DNA of 64,000 nt, taken from a bacterium. Its GTDB lineage: Bacteria; Pseudomonadota; Alphaproteobacteria; Acetobacterales; Acetobacteraceae. A program made the position numbers and the translations under genes. Shown in pieces: positions 25,587 through 34,076 of this stretch (position 1 is its first letter; every line of letters begins with the position of its first letter). The stretch is taken from positions 1 to 64,000 of the forward strand of contig JAMFRO010000088.1 in assembly GCA_026224825.1 (NCBI GenBank). The letters are read 5' to 3'. The notes under the pieces are model-generated. The model was not told the DNA's origin. It worked only from the letters and a program-made list of their open reading frames with translations, and did no database searches.

Positions 25587-26458
25587 TACGTCACCGCAAG
25601 CGAGCCGACGGCTTCGTATTTGGTTTGGGTGATGGGGCTGTCTGCGGCGCTGCCGAGGAGGCGGTTGAAGGCGCCGTCGACGCTGACGATGAAGTGTGGG
25701 GTTACGAAGTAGTTGCTGCTGATGCCGAGTCCGGCGGATTTGAAGCCGCCGTGGGCTTTGTAATAGCGGTAGTGGGTATTGGCGGCCTGGTTGTGGCTGA
25801 CGCCGAAATAGGTGTTCATATATTGGGTTGTGGCCAGGGTTACGGTGGGGCCGAGGAACCAGGAGAATTTGGCGGAGCTGCCGGGCATGGGCATATAGGC
25901 GCCGATATCGCCGACATAGCCGTAGGAGGCGCCGAGCTGTTTGCGGGCGTCCACGCGCAGGGTGAGGGGGAAGCTCTCGGTCAGCACGGTTGTGGCGAAT
26001 ATTTTCAGCTCGGGGCTGGGGTGGATGGTGCCCATGCCGGTGAGGGCTTCACCATCGATATGCGGCGAGCGGCCGAGGTCGTAGGTGATGGCGGCGCCGA
26101 CGCTTATGTGGCGGAAGCTGAACAGATTGGCGCCGATGCCTTCGCCGGAGGAGATGAAGAAGATGTCCTTATAGCGGATATCTATGGCTGGGCCGCCTTG
26201 CACCTTGTAGCGCGCGAAGCCGTCGGCGATGGGGCCGTAATTGACGCCGAGGCCGAGTTCCGCCTGCCAGGTGGGGATGGTGGGTTCGAACAGACGCTGC
26301 AACTGGATGCCGGATGAATATTGCCATTCCGCAAGGGGTGAGGGCGTTTGCGCATGGGCGGGGCGGATGAACAGAAACAAAGACGCAACGATAAATGCCG
26401 CTGTACGGGCGCGGCCGCCGAATCTCACCAAAAACCTGCCCATTAATATCCGCCCCAT
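25577..26458 (-). CDS. MipA/OmpV-family outer-membrane protein
   Basis: A 293-residue protein with a signal peptide (about residues 1-36, ending RPAHA) and alternating hydrophobic strands of an outer-membrane beta-barrel, ending in a terminal Phe (TYKF) as barrel proteins do. Its pattern matches the MipA/OmpV scaffolding family (ELGLGVNYGP, GPAIDIRYKDIFF, LGPTVTLA). The start is uncertain: ATG 26458 or ATG 26443 (MGRFLVRF); a short repeated segment duplicates this region. The final codons belong to the arm of the nested palindrome. Confidence 0.8.
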   Translation of the reverse strand: MGRILMGRFLVRFGGRARTAAFIVASLFLFIRPAHAQTPSPLAEWQYSSGIQLQRLFEPTIPTWQAELGLGVNYGPIADGFARYKVQGGPAIDIRYKDIFFISSGEGIGANLFSFRHISVGAAITYDLGRSPHIDGEALTGMGTIHPSPELKIFATTVLTESFPLTLRVDARKQLGASYGYVGDIGAYMPMPGSSAKFSWFLGPTVTLATTQYMNTYFGVSHNQAANTHYRYYKAHGGFKSAGLGISSNYFVTPHFIVSVDGAFNRLLGSAADSPITQTKYEAVGSLAVTYKF

Positions 26459-26486
26459 CTATATCAGCCCCATCTATATCAGCCGT
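26441..26486. repeat. Short tandem duplication at the MipA-like gene start
   Basis: The unit CCCCATCTATATCAGC is present twice (second copy directly after the first), with a degenerate third version just left (CGCC, ATTAATATC). On the minus strand each unit carries an ATG after a G-rich stretch, giving alternative in-frame starts. Confidence 0.6.
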
Positions 26487-26609
26487 GTAATTACTTGATA
26501 ATGTAAGATGGGGCCCGATAAGTTTAGGACAATACTGGGAAATCTGAAGTTTTTGTTATTTCTGGAATATGTGGCGCACTGGTAACGCCAAACCAACAAT
26601 GTCGGCCTA

Positions 26610-27794
26610 TCAGGTGGGGTTCATCAGCGCCATGGCGGCGGCATTGCCGGAGCGTATGGCGCCCTCGATGGTGGCGGGCAGGCCGGTGTCCGTCCAGTCT
26701 CCGGCCAGCACTACATTGGGGTTGCTGGTGCGGGTGTTGGGGCGCAGTTTCAACTGAGCCGGGGTGGTGCGGAAGGTGGCGCGGCGCTCCCAGAGCAGGC
26801 GGTGTGGCGGAATGGCCGCGGGTAGCTCGAAAAGTTTGACCAGCTCGGCCCAGACGCGGCGCACCATGTCCTCATGCGAAATATCGAGATAACGGTTGGC
26901 GGCGGAGATGGTGATGGAGATGACCTCCGGCCGGGCGAAGACCCATTCCGTGATGCCGCCGACCACGCCCCAGAAGCCGGTCTCGCCGGGCGGCATTTCG
27001 TATTTGAAATGGATGTTGCAGATCGATTCGAACTGGGTCGGCACGGTAAGGCCAGGGATCAGCTCGGCCGCGATCCAGGGCGGGGTGGCGACAACCGTGG
27101 CCTGGCCGGGGGCAAGCTCGGTCACGCGTTCGCCGAAACGTATTTCCGCGCCATGCGCGCGCAGCCAGTCGATGGCCGGGTCGATGAAGGTTTCGGACAG
27201 GCCGATGCGGGCCCAGCGCGGCAAAGTGGCATAGCCGCCGCGCTCCAGGGTTTCGGACAGGACGTATTGCAGCGCCGAAGCCGAGGCTTCCTCGGGCATG
27301 GTGTTGAGGGCCGAGATGGCGAGCGGCTTGAGCAGTTTGTTGTACAGCGCGCCGGAGGTGCTGATCAGATCGGTGATGGTATGCTCCGGCTTGGCGCGCT
27401 TGAAGCGCAGCAGGGTGCGGTAGTTATGCGGCTGCGTACCCGGCACGCGGCGGGCGCGCGAGAAGATCCACCAGGGAAAGCTGCCCTGGTTCAGCCGCAG
27501 GGTCCAGGCCTCGCCGGTTTTGATGCTGCGGAAGGGGAATGTGGCCTCAGCCGGGCCGAGCAGCGAGCGCCGGGCGCCGATGCGGTGCAGATAGGAGAGG
27601 GCGGAGATGTTGCCGGACATCAGCATATGGTTGCCGTTATCGATACGGCAGCCAATCTGTTTGTCGAAATAAGAGCGCGCGCGCCCGCCGGCATGCGGAG
27701 CGGCTTCCCGCACCACGACATGATGGCCGAGTTCGGTGAGCTGGCAAGCGGCGGCGAGGCCGGCTAATCCGGCGCCGATGACGTGTACGCTCAT
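26610..27794 (-). CDS. hpnE: Hydroxysqualene dehydroxylase HpnE
   Basis: A 394-residue flavin amine oxidase-type protein: FAD motif VHVIGAGLAGLAAACQL at the N terminus, GGRARSYFDKQIGCRIDNG, and VLAGDWTDTGLPATIEGAIRSG (the FAD-closing end). HpnE reduces hydroxysqualene to squalene, the third step after HpnD and HpnC. It is the last gene of a leftward hopanoid operon, 27 bases after hpnD. Family assignment rests on the motifs plus the unbroken hpnA-E order. Confidence 0.94.
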   Translation of the reverse strand: MSVHVIGAGLAGLAAACQLTELGHHVVVREAAPHAGGRARSYFDKQIGCRIDNGNHMLMSGNISALSYLHRIGARRSLLGPAEATFPFRSIKTGEAWTLRLNQGSFPWWIFSRARRVPGTQPHNYRTLLRFKRAKPEHTITDLISTSGALYNKLLKPLAISALNTMPEEASASALQYVLSETLERGGYATLPRWARIGLSETFIDPAIDWLRAHGAEIRFGERVTELAPGQATVVATPPWIAAELIPGLTVPTQFESICNIHFKYEMPPGETGFWGVVGGITEWVFARPEVISITISAANRYLDISHEDMVRRVWAELVKLFELPAAIPPHRLLWERRATFRTTPAQLKLRPNTRTSNPNVVLAGDWTDTGLPATIEGAIRSGNAAAMALMNPT

Positions 27795-27803
27795 GACCTC
27801 CCT

Positions 27804-27837
27804 TTCAAGCGAGCAGCAAATTCAAGCGAGCAGCAAG
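27804..27837. repeat. 17-bp tandem duplication across the hpnD stop codon
   Basis: TTCAAGCGAGCAGCAA occurs twice in tandem (27804-27820, 27821-27837), differing at the last base. The right unit contains the hpnD TGA stop; the left unit fills the spacer before the hpnE ribosome-binding site. Confidence 0.85.
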
Positions 27838-28661
27838 CGGGCAGCCAGTAGAAGTTTGCGCCATTTCGGTAGTGTTATATGCCCCAGTGTATAATTAAAG
27901 TCACGTTTCCGTAAAATAGACAGATACGGGCGGTAACTGGCGGCCATCAACCGGGCCGGGCGCATGGCCTTGGCATCGCAGAATTCCATGGCTTCATTCG
28001 CACGGGTAAAGTTTTGTTCTGCCATTGCAGCGATTTTGGTGCAGACCCTGGGCAAATTGGGCGAGGCCAGCGCGCCCGCCGGGGTCAGGGGCACGTCTTC
28101 GGCCAGCAGCAATTCGCGCGGCAGGTACAATCTGCCGTTGCCGGCGTCCTCGCCCACGTCGCGTAAAATATTCGTGAGTTGCAGGCCACGGCCCAAAGCA
28201 TAGGCAACTTCGGCGGCTTTTGCGGAGGAATCCCCGAACACGCGGATGGAGAGCCGGCCGACGGCGGAGGCGACGCGGTCGCAATAAAGATCCAGCTCTT
28301 CGAGGCTGGGGGCGATGATGGGCGCGCCCGCATCCATCTCCATACCGTCGATGACGGCGAGGAAATCCTCCTGCAGCACGTGGTAATTGGCGATCACCGA
28401 GAGCAGAGCGCGGGTGATCGGGTCATCCGCATGGCCTTGATATACAGCGGCGATGCGGCCGCGCCACTCGTTCAGCTCGGATTGCTTGGTGATGAAATCG
28501 CGCCCCTCCTCATCTGCGATGTCATCCACCACGCGGCAGAAGGCGTAGATGGCGTACATGCCGTCGCGCCGCGCGGCGGGCAGGATTTTCATGCCGTGAT
28601 AGAAGGAGCTGCCGGATTTTTTGACCAGCGCGGTGACGTAGGCGGTATCTTCTGGGGTCAT
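27822..28661 (-). CDS. hpnD: Presqualene diphosphate synthase HpnD
   Basis: A 279-residue squalene/phytoene synthase-fold enzyme that joins two farnesyl diphosphates into presqualene diphosphate. The two Asp-rich motifs are CRVVDDIADEEGRD and LTNILRDVGEDA, and SFYHGMKILP opens the domain. I start at ATG 28661 (MTPEDTAYV), whose ATGA overlaps the hpnC stop; the open frame further upstream is an hpnC shadow. The substrate comes from IspA, encoded at 24.4 kb. Confidence 0.95.
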   Translation of the reverse strand: MTPEDTAYVTALVKKSGSSFYHGMKILPAARRDGMYAIYAFCRVVDDIADEEGRDFITKQSELNEWRGRIAAVYQGHADDPITRALLSVIANYHVLQEDFLAVIDGMEMDAGAPIIAPSLEELDLYCDRVASAVGRLSIRVFGDSSAKAAEVAYALGRGLQLTNILRDVGEDAGNGRLYLPRELLLAEDVPLTPAGALASPNLPRVCTKIAAMAEQNFTRANEAMEFCDAKAMRPARLMAASYRPYLSILRKRDFNYTLGHITLPKWRKLLLAARLLLA

Positions 28662-29542
28662 AATATGTGTCGCAGCCCGGTGATTGTGGCGGTGAGAACG
28701 TCGAGTTTGCTGAGTTTTACGCGCGTGGCCAGCGGGTCGCCATGGCGGAGTTTTGTTGCCAGCCGGTGCGCCAGCCCGACGATGATGGCGCATTCGATAC
28801 GCATGCGGCGGTTTTTCACCTGGGGTACCAGCGTGGCGGCAAGCGCGTTGAGCTGGTCCGTCGCATCCAGCATCTTGTCGAAGACGCTGCGCAAAGCAGG
28901 CATGGTTTCGGAGCGGGCGATGTCGTCGGTGCTCAGCCCCTCGGCTTTCAGCCAATCCTGGGGGATGTAGCAGCGGTCCAGGTCGCGCAGGTCGCGGGCG
29001 CAATCCTGCAGGTGGTTGAGCACCTGCAGGGAGGCACAGAGCGCATCGGCGGCTGGCCAGGTGGTATGGGCTTCGCCGTGCAGATCCAGCAGGAAGCGCC
29101 CGACGGGGGCGGCGGAGTAGCGGCAGTAGTCGAGTAGCTCGGCCCAGTTGGCGTAGCGGTTTTTGGTGGCATCGCGGCGGAAGGCGATGAGCAGCTCGCG
29201 GGCATGGATGTCCGGCACGCCGCTCTCGGCAAAGGACTCGCGCAGGCGCTTCGCACTTGGCGAGCCGTCCTCGCGCGCGCCCAGCAGCACCGCTTCCATC
29301 TGGTCGAGCCGGTCGATCTTCTCGGCAGGCGCAAGGGCGGGGCTGTCGGCAATGTCGTCGCCATTGCGGGCGAAGCTGTAATAGGCATGCACATGCGCGC
29401 GCAAAGGGGCGGCGATGAGCACGGAGCCGACGGGGAAATTCTCATCCCCACGGTCCTTGCCGGACCAGGCTTCCACGCTGGGCGCCACGCTGGGCGCGGG
29501 TTTGGGGTTGGGTGGGGGAAGCGTGTTGTCGTTGGCGATCAT
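28658..29542 (-). CDS. hpnC: Hydroxysqualene synthase HpnC
   Basis: A 294-residue squalene/phytoene synthase homologue that converts presqualene diphosphate to hydroxysqualene. The Asp-rich motifs are FARNGDDIADSP and HLQDCARDLRDLDRCYIPQD. The N-terminal 30 residues are Pro-rich and outside the fold. It overlaps both hpnB and hpnD by 4 bases. Confidence 0.95.
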   Translation of the reverse strand: MIANDNTLPPPNPKPAPSVAPSVEAWSGKDRGDENFPVGSVLIAAPLRAHVHAYYSFARNGDDIADSPALAPAEKIDRLDQMEAVLLGAREDGSPSAKRLRESFAESGVPDIHARELLIAFRRDATKNRYANWAELLDYCRYSAAPVGRFLLDLHGEAHTTWPAADALCASLQVLNHLQDCARDLRDLDRCYIPQDWLKAEGLSTDDIARSETMPALRSVFDKMLDATDQLNALAATLVPQVKNRRMRIECAIIVGLAHRLATKLRHGDPLATRVKLSKLDVLTATITGLRHIL

Positions 29543-30642
29543 TTTACTACCCCATAGGCCCGGCTTTTCCAGATGGCGCCGGTGCCGCGCCAGTAGTGTA
29601 CGGCTGAGGCCACGGTGGCCGCCATATAGAAAACGGCGATGCCGGGCAGAGCCAAAGCGAGATATACGGGCTGGTTATAGCGCAATAACGTAGGCCGGTA
29701 GCTGAGGATGGCGAGGCCGAAGGTGGCGAGGCCAATGCAGAAACGCCAGGAGAAAACCCCGCTGAAAAGGATGGCGCAGGGGGCAACCAGCCAGACCAGG
29801 GCCAGGCCGAGGATGGTGCCGGCCAGGATCGGCGCGGAATAATCGAGCTGGGTGAAGGCGCTGCGGGTGATCATGTCCCAGATATCGCGCGTATGCGGAT
29901 AGGGGCGGATGGATTGCGCCAGGCCGGAATGGCCGAGATAAATTGCGCCGCCCTTTTTCACGGCGCGGGCCAGCGCCACATCGTCGATCAGCGCGCCTTT
30001 CAGCGCCTCGATGCCGCCGATGCGCCGCAGGGCCTCGCGCCGGAGTAAAACCGTACCGCCCGCTGCCCCGGCCAGCCGGGCGCGCGAATCGTTCACGCGC
30101 GCAAAAGGGTAGAGCATCTGGAAGAAATACACGAAGGCTGGGATGAGCAGGCGCTCGGGCCAGGAAGTGCAGTGGAGCCGCACCATCTCGGAGACCATGT
30201 CCACCCGTGGGGTGTTGAGGCGCGCGACCAGAGCGGCGAGGTGGCGCGGGTCGTGGGTGATGTCGGCATCGGTGAAAAAGACCAGCGGGGCGGTGCTGGC
30301 GGCCACACCCTGGGACAAAGCCCAGAGCTTGCCGGCCCAGCCCTCAGGTTTTGGCGCCCCGGTGATGATGCTGAGGCGCGGATGCACACCGGCCGCCGCC
30401 GCTGTGCCGTCGGTGGAGTTGTCGTCCACCAAAATAACGCGGAATTCGCCGGCGTAATCCTGCGCCAGCAGCGAGGCGATGACCGGGCCGATGAGTCCGG
30501 CCTCATCGCGCGCCGGCACGATGATATCGACCGCCGGGGCGGTGAGCGGCTTGGCCGGTGCCAGTTCGGGGCCGGATTCCCAGAAGCGGCCGTGCAGGCA
30601 GACCAGATAGATCCAGACCAGCAGAGAGAGCAGCACGATCAT
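29539..30642 (-). CDS. hpnB: Hopanoid-associated glycosyltransferase HpnB
   Basis: A 367-residue family 2 glycosyltransferase with an N-terminal membrane helix, a GT-A domain (VDIIVPARDEA, VDDNSTDGT, FTDADITHDP) and several C-terminal membrane helices. In hopanoid operons this position is hpnB; its exact sugar-transfer role is not settled. It overlaps hpnA and hpnC by 4 bases each, as expected for a coupled operon. Confidence 0.92.
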   Translation of the reverse strand: MIVLLSLLVWIYLVCLHGRFWESGPELAPAKPLTAPAVDIIVPARDEAGLIGPVIASLLAQDYAGEFRVILVDDNSTDGTAAAAGVHPRLSIITGAPKPEGWAGKLWALSQGVAASTAPLVFFTDADITHDPRHLAALVARLNTPRVDMVSEMVRLHCTSWPERLLIPAFVYFFQMLYPFARVNDSRARLAGAAGGTVLLRREALRRIGGIEALKGALIDDVALARAVKKGGAIYLGHSGLAQSIRPYPHTRDIWDMITRSAFTQLDYSAPILAGTILGLALVWLVAPCAILFSGVFSWRFCIGLATFGLAILSYRPTLLRYNQPVYLALALPGIAVFYMAATVASAVHYWRGTGAIWKSRAYGVVK

Positions 30643-31670
30643 TTTAACAAACCCTGGGCACGGAACCAGGCCAGGGCATCGCGTATGGCCATGGCCGCCG
30701 GGCGCGGGGCGTAGCCCAGCTCACGCCTTGCCCGCGCCGAGGAAAAGAACATCTTCTTGCGCGCCATTTTCAGCACGTCGCGGGTCATCAGCGGGGTTTT
30801 GCCGGTGCGCGCGGCAACCAGCTCCATGGCCCAGGCCAGCGGCACCAGCGGGGCGACGGGCAGGCGCACGAAGGGCGGGCGGCGCCCGGCCTGCACCGCC
30901 ACCATGCGGAAAATATCGCCCAGCATCATGTTCTCGGCACCCAGAATATAGGCCTGGCCGGAAATGCCCTTTTGCAGCGCCAGCAGATGCCCCTGCGCCA
31001 CGTCATCGACGTGAACAATGTTCAAACCGGTATCGACATAGGCCGGCATTTTGCCAAGTGCGGCATCCAGGATCATCTGCCCTGTCGGCGTCGGCTTCAC
31101 ATCGCCGCCGCCTACCGGTGTGGACGGGTTGACGATGACGATATTCTGCCCGTCCTCGGCCAGAACGCGCACCGCCTGTTCGGCGTCGTATTTGCTCTGC
31201 TTATAGGCTCCCACATGATGGCTGGGCAGAATCGGCGTATGCTCATCGGCCGGGGTGCCGTCGGCGGTGAGGCCGAGGGCGGCCACGGAGCTGGTATAGA
31301 CCGAGCGCTCCACCCCCTCGGCGGCGGCGGCGCGGAGCAGCGCCCGCGTACCCTCAACATTCACATGGCGCATGGCGGCCTCATCGGGCACCCAGAGCCG
31401 GTAATCGGCGGCAACGTGAAAGAGATAGCGGCAGCCGGTGAGGGCGCGGGGGAAGGTGGCGGGGTCGGCGAGGTCGAGCGGCACGGTCTCGGCGTTCAGC
31501 CCATCCAGGTTACGGCGGTCCGAGCCCGGCCTGGCGGTGACCCGCACGGTAAAACCCGCCGCCAGCAACACCCTTGCCACGGCGGCACCCACAAAGCCGG
31601 TCGCCCCCGTCACCAGCACACGATCGCCCAATTTCCGCTCCCCCAGTTTGCAACGCCCCGTGCGCGCCAT
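30639..31670 (-). CDS. hpnA: Hopanoid-associated sugar epimerase HpnA
   Basis: A 343-residue extended short-chain dehydrogenase/epimerase: NAD-binding VLVTGATGFVGAAVARVL, then YTSSVAALG and the catalytic YKQSK. HpnA is thought to act on the sugar part of hopanoids. It is the first gene of the leftward hpnA-B-C-D-E operon. I use the first ATG (31670); a TTG at 31715 would add 15 residues. The promoter should lie between this gene and the divergent ferritin-like gene at 31745. Confidence 0.93.
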   Translation of the reverse strand: MARTGRCKLGERKLGDRVLVTGATGFVGAAVARVLLAAGFTVRVTARPGSDRRNLDGLNAETVPLDLADPATFPRALTGCRYLFHVAADYRLWVPDEAAMRHVNVEGTRALLRAAAAEGVERSVYTSSVAALGLTADGTPADEHTPILPSHHVGAYKQSKYDAEQAVRVLAEDGQNIVIVNPSTPVGGGDVKPTPTGQMILDAALGKMPAYVDTGLNIVHVDDVAQGHLLALQKGISGQAYILGAENMMLGDIFRMVAVQAGRRPPFVRLPVAPLVPLAWAMELVAARTGKTPLMTRDVLKMARKKMFFSSARARRELGYAPRPAAMAIRDALAWFRAQGLLK

Positions 31671-31744
31671 ATACCAGCGCCAGACAGTCTTGAAACCATT
31701 GCCCCCCAGGCGCAACCAGGTGGCGCAACCGCTAGGAGCCGACT

Positions 31745-32647
31745 ATGGACGACGCAGCCGTAGCGACCGCCGATTACAACATGCGGCACTGGACCTACCC
31801 CAAGCCCGGCGCCATCCGGCCGGGCTCGGTGGAGCATCTGGCGATGCTGACCGAGCTGCTGGGGGCGACCTACAACCCGTATAAGCCGGCGGTGCTGGAC
31901 TGGCCGGTGCTGGATGCGGCGACCAAGGCGCGCATCACCGCTTTGCCGATATGGGACATGGCCGTGCAGGCCGAGAACAAGGCCGGGGCGCGGATAGAAT
32001 TCTTCTCCCAGACGGTAAAGGACAAGAGCCTGCGCGCGGCGCTGGTGCACATGGCGGGCGAGGAACGGCGCCATCGCCAGGTGCTGGCCCGGCTCATCGA
32101 AGCATATGACATTACCATAAAACCCGATGAAGATTACGTGCTGCCGAATGACGCGGAATGGGCCTTTCTCGTCACCGGCTATTCGGAATGCATCGACAGT
32201 TTCTTCGCCTACGGGTTGTTCGAGATGGCGCGGCGCTCCGGCTTCTTCCCCGAAAAACTGGTCGAGACCTTCGAGCCGGTGATCCAGGAAGAAGGGCGGC
32301 ATATATTGTTCTTCACCAATTTCGTCGCCTGGCACCGCGCCAACATGGCATGGTGGCGCCGGCCGTTCTTTGAGCTGAAAGTGGCGCTTGTGTATGCATT
32401 CCTGGCCTGGGAGCGCATGGGCATCGCCGGCGAGGTGGATGGGATGGAAAATGCCGATGCCAATTTCACCGTCACCGGCACGGAATCGCTGGTGGATGAG
32501 CTGGACCCGGCACGGTTGATCGATATCTGCCTGGAAGAGGATAAGCGCCGTATGGCCGGCTATGATACGCGCTTGCTGCGCCCCACCACGATACCGTTCC
32601 TGGCGCGGATGATCCGCCTCGTGATCCGGCCGAAGAAAAAATCTTGA
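31745..32647 (+). CDS. Ferritin-like domain protein linked to hopanoid genes
   Basis: A 300-residue, mostly helical protein with two carboxylate-histidine motifs of the diiron ferritin-like superfamily: GEERRHRQVLARL (about residues 100-112) and QEEGRHILFF (about 182-191). A pair of ExxH motifs on separate helices suggests a di-metal site for oxygen chemistry, such as hydroxylation or desaturation. It diverges from hpnA and its stop overlaps the TTG start of hpnL, so it is part of the hopanoid locus. The reaction is not known to me; a hopanoid or lipid modification is a guess from context. Confidence 0.8.
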   Translation: MDDAAVATADYNMRHWTYPKPGAIRPGSVEHLAMLTELLGATYNPYKPAVLDWPVLDAATKARITALPIWDMAVQAENKAGARIEFFSQTVKDKSLRAALVHMAGEERRHRQVLARLIEAYDITIKPDEDYVLPNDAEWAFLVTGYSECIDSFFAYGLFEMARRSGFFPEKLVETFEPVIQEEGRHILFFTNFVAWHRANMAWWRRPFFELKVALVYAFLAWERMGIAGEVDGMENADANFTVTGTESLVDELDPARLIDICLEEDKRRMAGYDTRLLRPTTIPFLARMIRLVIRPKKKS

Positions 32648-33627
32648 GCCAGAAGATTAAAATCCTGCCCGCCGTGATGGCGCTGGCGGGCGTTGCCGTC
32701 ATCACCGGGCTGGTCATCTATCTGGGGGCGGGGCAGGTGCTGCATACCCTCACCTCGGTGCATCCGCTTGGGTTTGGGGAATATGTTCTGGCCCAGCTCG
32801 TCATCGTGCTGGGGCTGGGCCTGTGCTGGCGCATGCTGCTGCGCTCGCGCCACCGCGGCAGCTTCTGGCTCTGCGTGTGGGGCAGGCTGGTGCGCGATGC
32901 CACGGGCGAGTTCCTGCCCTTCAGCCAGGTGGGCGGGTTCGTGCTGGGGGCGCGCGTCATCAGCCTGGGCGGGGTGGCGATGTCCGATGCCGTGGCCTCG
33001 ACCCTGGGCGATGTCACCACGGAGTTTCTGGCGCAGCTCACCTTCGTCGGCATCGGGCTGGTGTTTTTCGCGCGCAAGGCGCCGGGCTCGGAGCTGGTGG
33101 TGCCGGTCGCCATCGGCCTATGCGTGGCACTGGCCTCCAGCGTGGGGTTAATTCTGGCGCAGCGCGGCACGGGCACCAAACTCTTCCGTGGGCTGGCGCT
33201 GAAAATCGCCGGCACGGTGGGCGAGGGTGCTGCGGCCAATATGGACCGGCTGCAGGCCGCCCTCGATACGATGTATGCCGAGCGCGACCGGCTGGCTCTG
33301 TGCGCTTCGTTCCATCTGTTTTGCTGGTTCGGCACCGCCACGGCCTCCTTCGTAGGCTTCCACGCGCTCGGCGTGCCGCTCTCCTGGCTGGATGCCATGT
33401 GCATCGAGGCGATCCTGCACGCGATCATGGCGCTCGCCTTCTTCATCCCCGGCCGCGCCGGGGTGCAGGAGGCGGCCTACACCGTGCTGGGCGGGATTTT
33501 CGGCATCCCACCGGAACTCGCCCTCTCGCTCTCGCTGCTGCGCCGGGCACGGGATTTTGTCATCGCCGTGCCGGTGCTGCTGGCCTGGCAGGGGGTTGAG
33601 GCAAAAAAGCTGAAGGCCGCGCTGTAA
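32644..33627 (+). CDS. hpnL: Hopanoid-linked membrane protein HpnL
   Basis: A 327-residue protein with about eight hydrophobic segments, in the lysylphosphatidylglycerol-synthetase membrane-domain superfamily (AFFIPGRAGVQEAAYTVLGG near the C terminus is typical). HpnL proteins occur in hopanoid clusters and may help move lipids. It starts with TTG at 32644 inside the stop of the ferritin-like gene (TTGA). Confidence 0.85.
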   Translation: MSQKIKILPAVMALAGVAVITGLVIYLGAGQVLHTLTSVHPLGFGEYVLAQLVIVLGLGLCWRMLLRSRHRGSFWLCVWGRLVRDATGEFLPFSQVGGFVLGARVISLGGVAMSDAVASTLGDVTTEFLAQLTFVGIGLVFFARKAPGSELVVPVAIGLCVALASSVGLILAQRGTGTKLFRGLALKIAGTVGEGAAANMDRLQAALDTMYAERDRLALCASFHLFCWFGTATASFVGFHALGVPLSWLDAMCIEAILHAIMALAFFIPGRAGVQEAAYTVLGGIFGIPPELALSLSLLRRARDFVIAVPVLLAWQGVEAKKLKAAL

Positions 33628-33703
33628 TATAAATATACCGTAACTATCTTGTCAGCCGCCGGCCTGCGACCAAGTATTGGTCTTGCAATGAGGAGGACTA
33701 AAA

Positions 33704-33961
33704 ATGTCACTGCTGGGTTGGATCGTTCTGGGACTATTGGCCGGCTGGATCGGCAGCCACATCGTCGATAACGGCGGCAAGGGCCCCGCCCTCGACATCG
33801 TGCTCGGCATCGTCGGCGCCCTCGTCGGCGGCTTCATCTTCCACGCGCTGGGCGGGGCGTCGATCACCGGGTTTAACCTCTATTCGCTATTCGTGGCCGT
33901 CATCGGCGCGGTGGTGGTGCTGGTGCTCTACCATGCTGTCGCCGGGAGACGGCGCTTATAA
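33704..33961 (+). CDS. GlsB/YeaQ/YmgE-family stress membrane protein
   Basis: An 85-residue protein with three hydrophobic segments and the family pattern (GLLAGWIGSHIV, DIVLGIVGALVGGFIFHALG). Family members respond to stress; the molecular role is unknown. A strong GAGGAGG lies 8 bases before the ATG. The stop is inside a 26-bp tandem duplication. Confidence 0.9.
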   Translation: MSLLGWIVLGLLAGWIGSHIVDNGGKGPALDIVLGIVGALVGGFIFHALGGASITGFNLYSLFVAVIGAVVVLVLYHAVAGRRRL

Positions 33962-33994
33962 TGAGCATCGGGAGACGGCGCTTATAAAAAGTAT
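33943..33994. repeat. 26-bp tandem duplication across the GlsB-type stop codon
   Basis: CGGGAGACGGCGCTTATA (33943-33960) recurs at 33969-33986, and the following 8 bases are similar, so the unit is 26 bases. The first unit contains the TAA stop of the stress protein. Confidence 0.85.
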
Positions 33995-34012
33995 CGGAAG
34001 GTTGCACTCATG

Positions 34013-34049
34013 AAAAACCTCTGCCGGGGGCTCCCGGCAGAGGTTTTTT
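34013..34049. terminator. Strong two-way terminator
   Basis: AAAAACCTCTGCCGGG pairs with CCCGGCAGAGGTTTTT around a 4-base loop, a perfect GC-rich stem with A-run and T-run on the two sides. It lies between convergent genes and should stop both transcripts. Confidence 0.92.
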
Positions 34050-34076
34050 GTGTTCGTTTGTGTGTTTGGGCGCTGG

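Noticed and set aside
28662..29003. N-terminal extension of hpnD
   Set aside because: The extension is Arg/Pro/His-rich shadow of hpnC; MTPEDTAYV with its ATGA overlap is the natural start.
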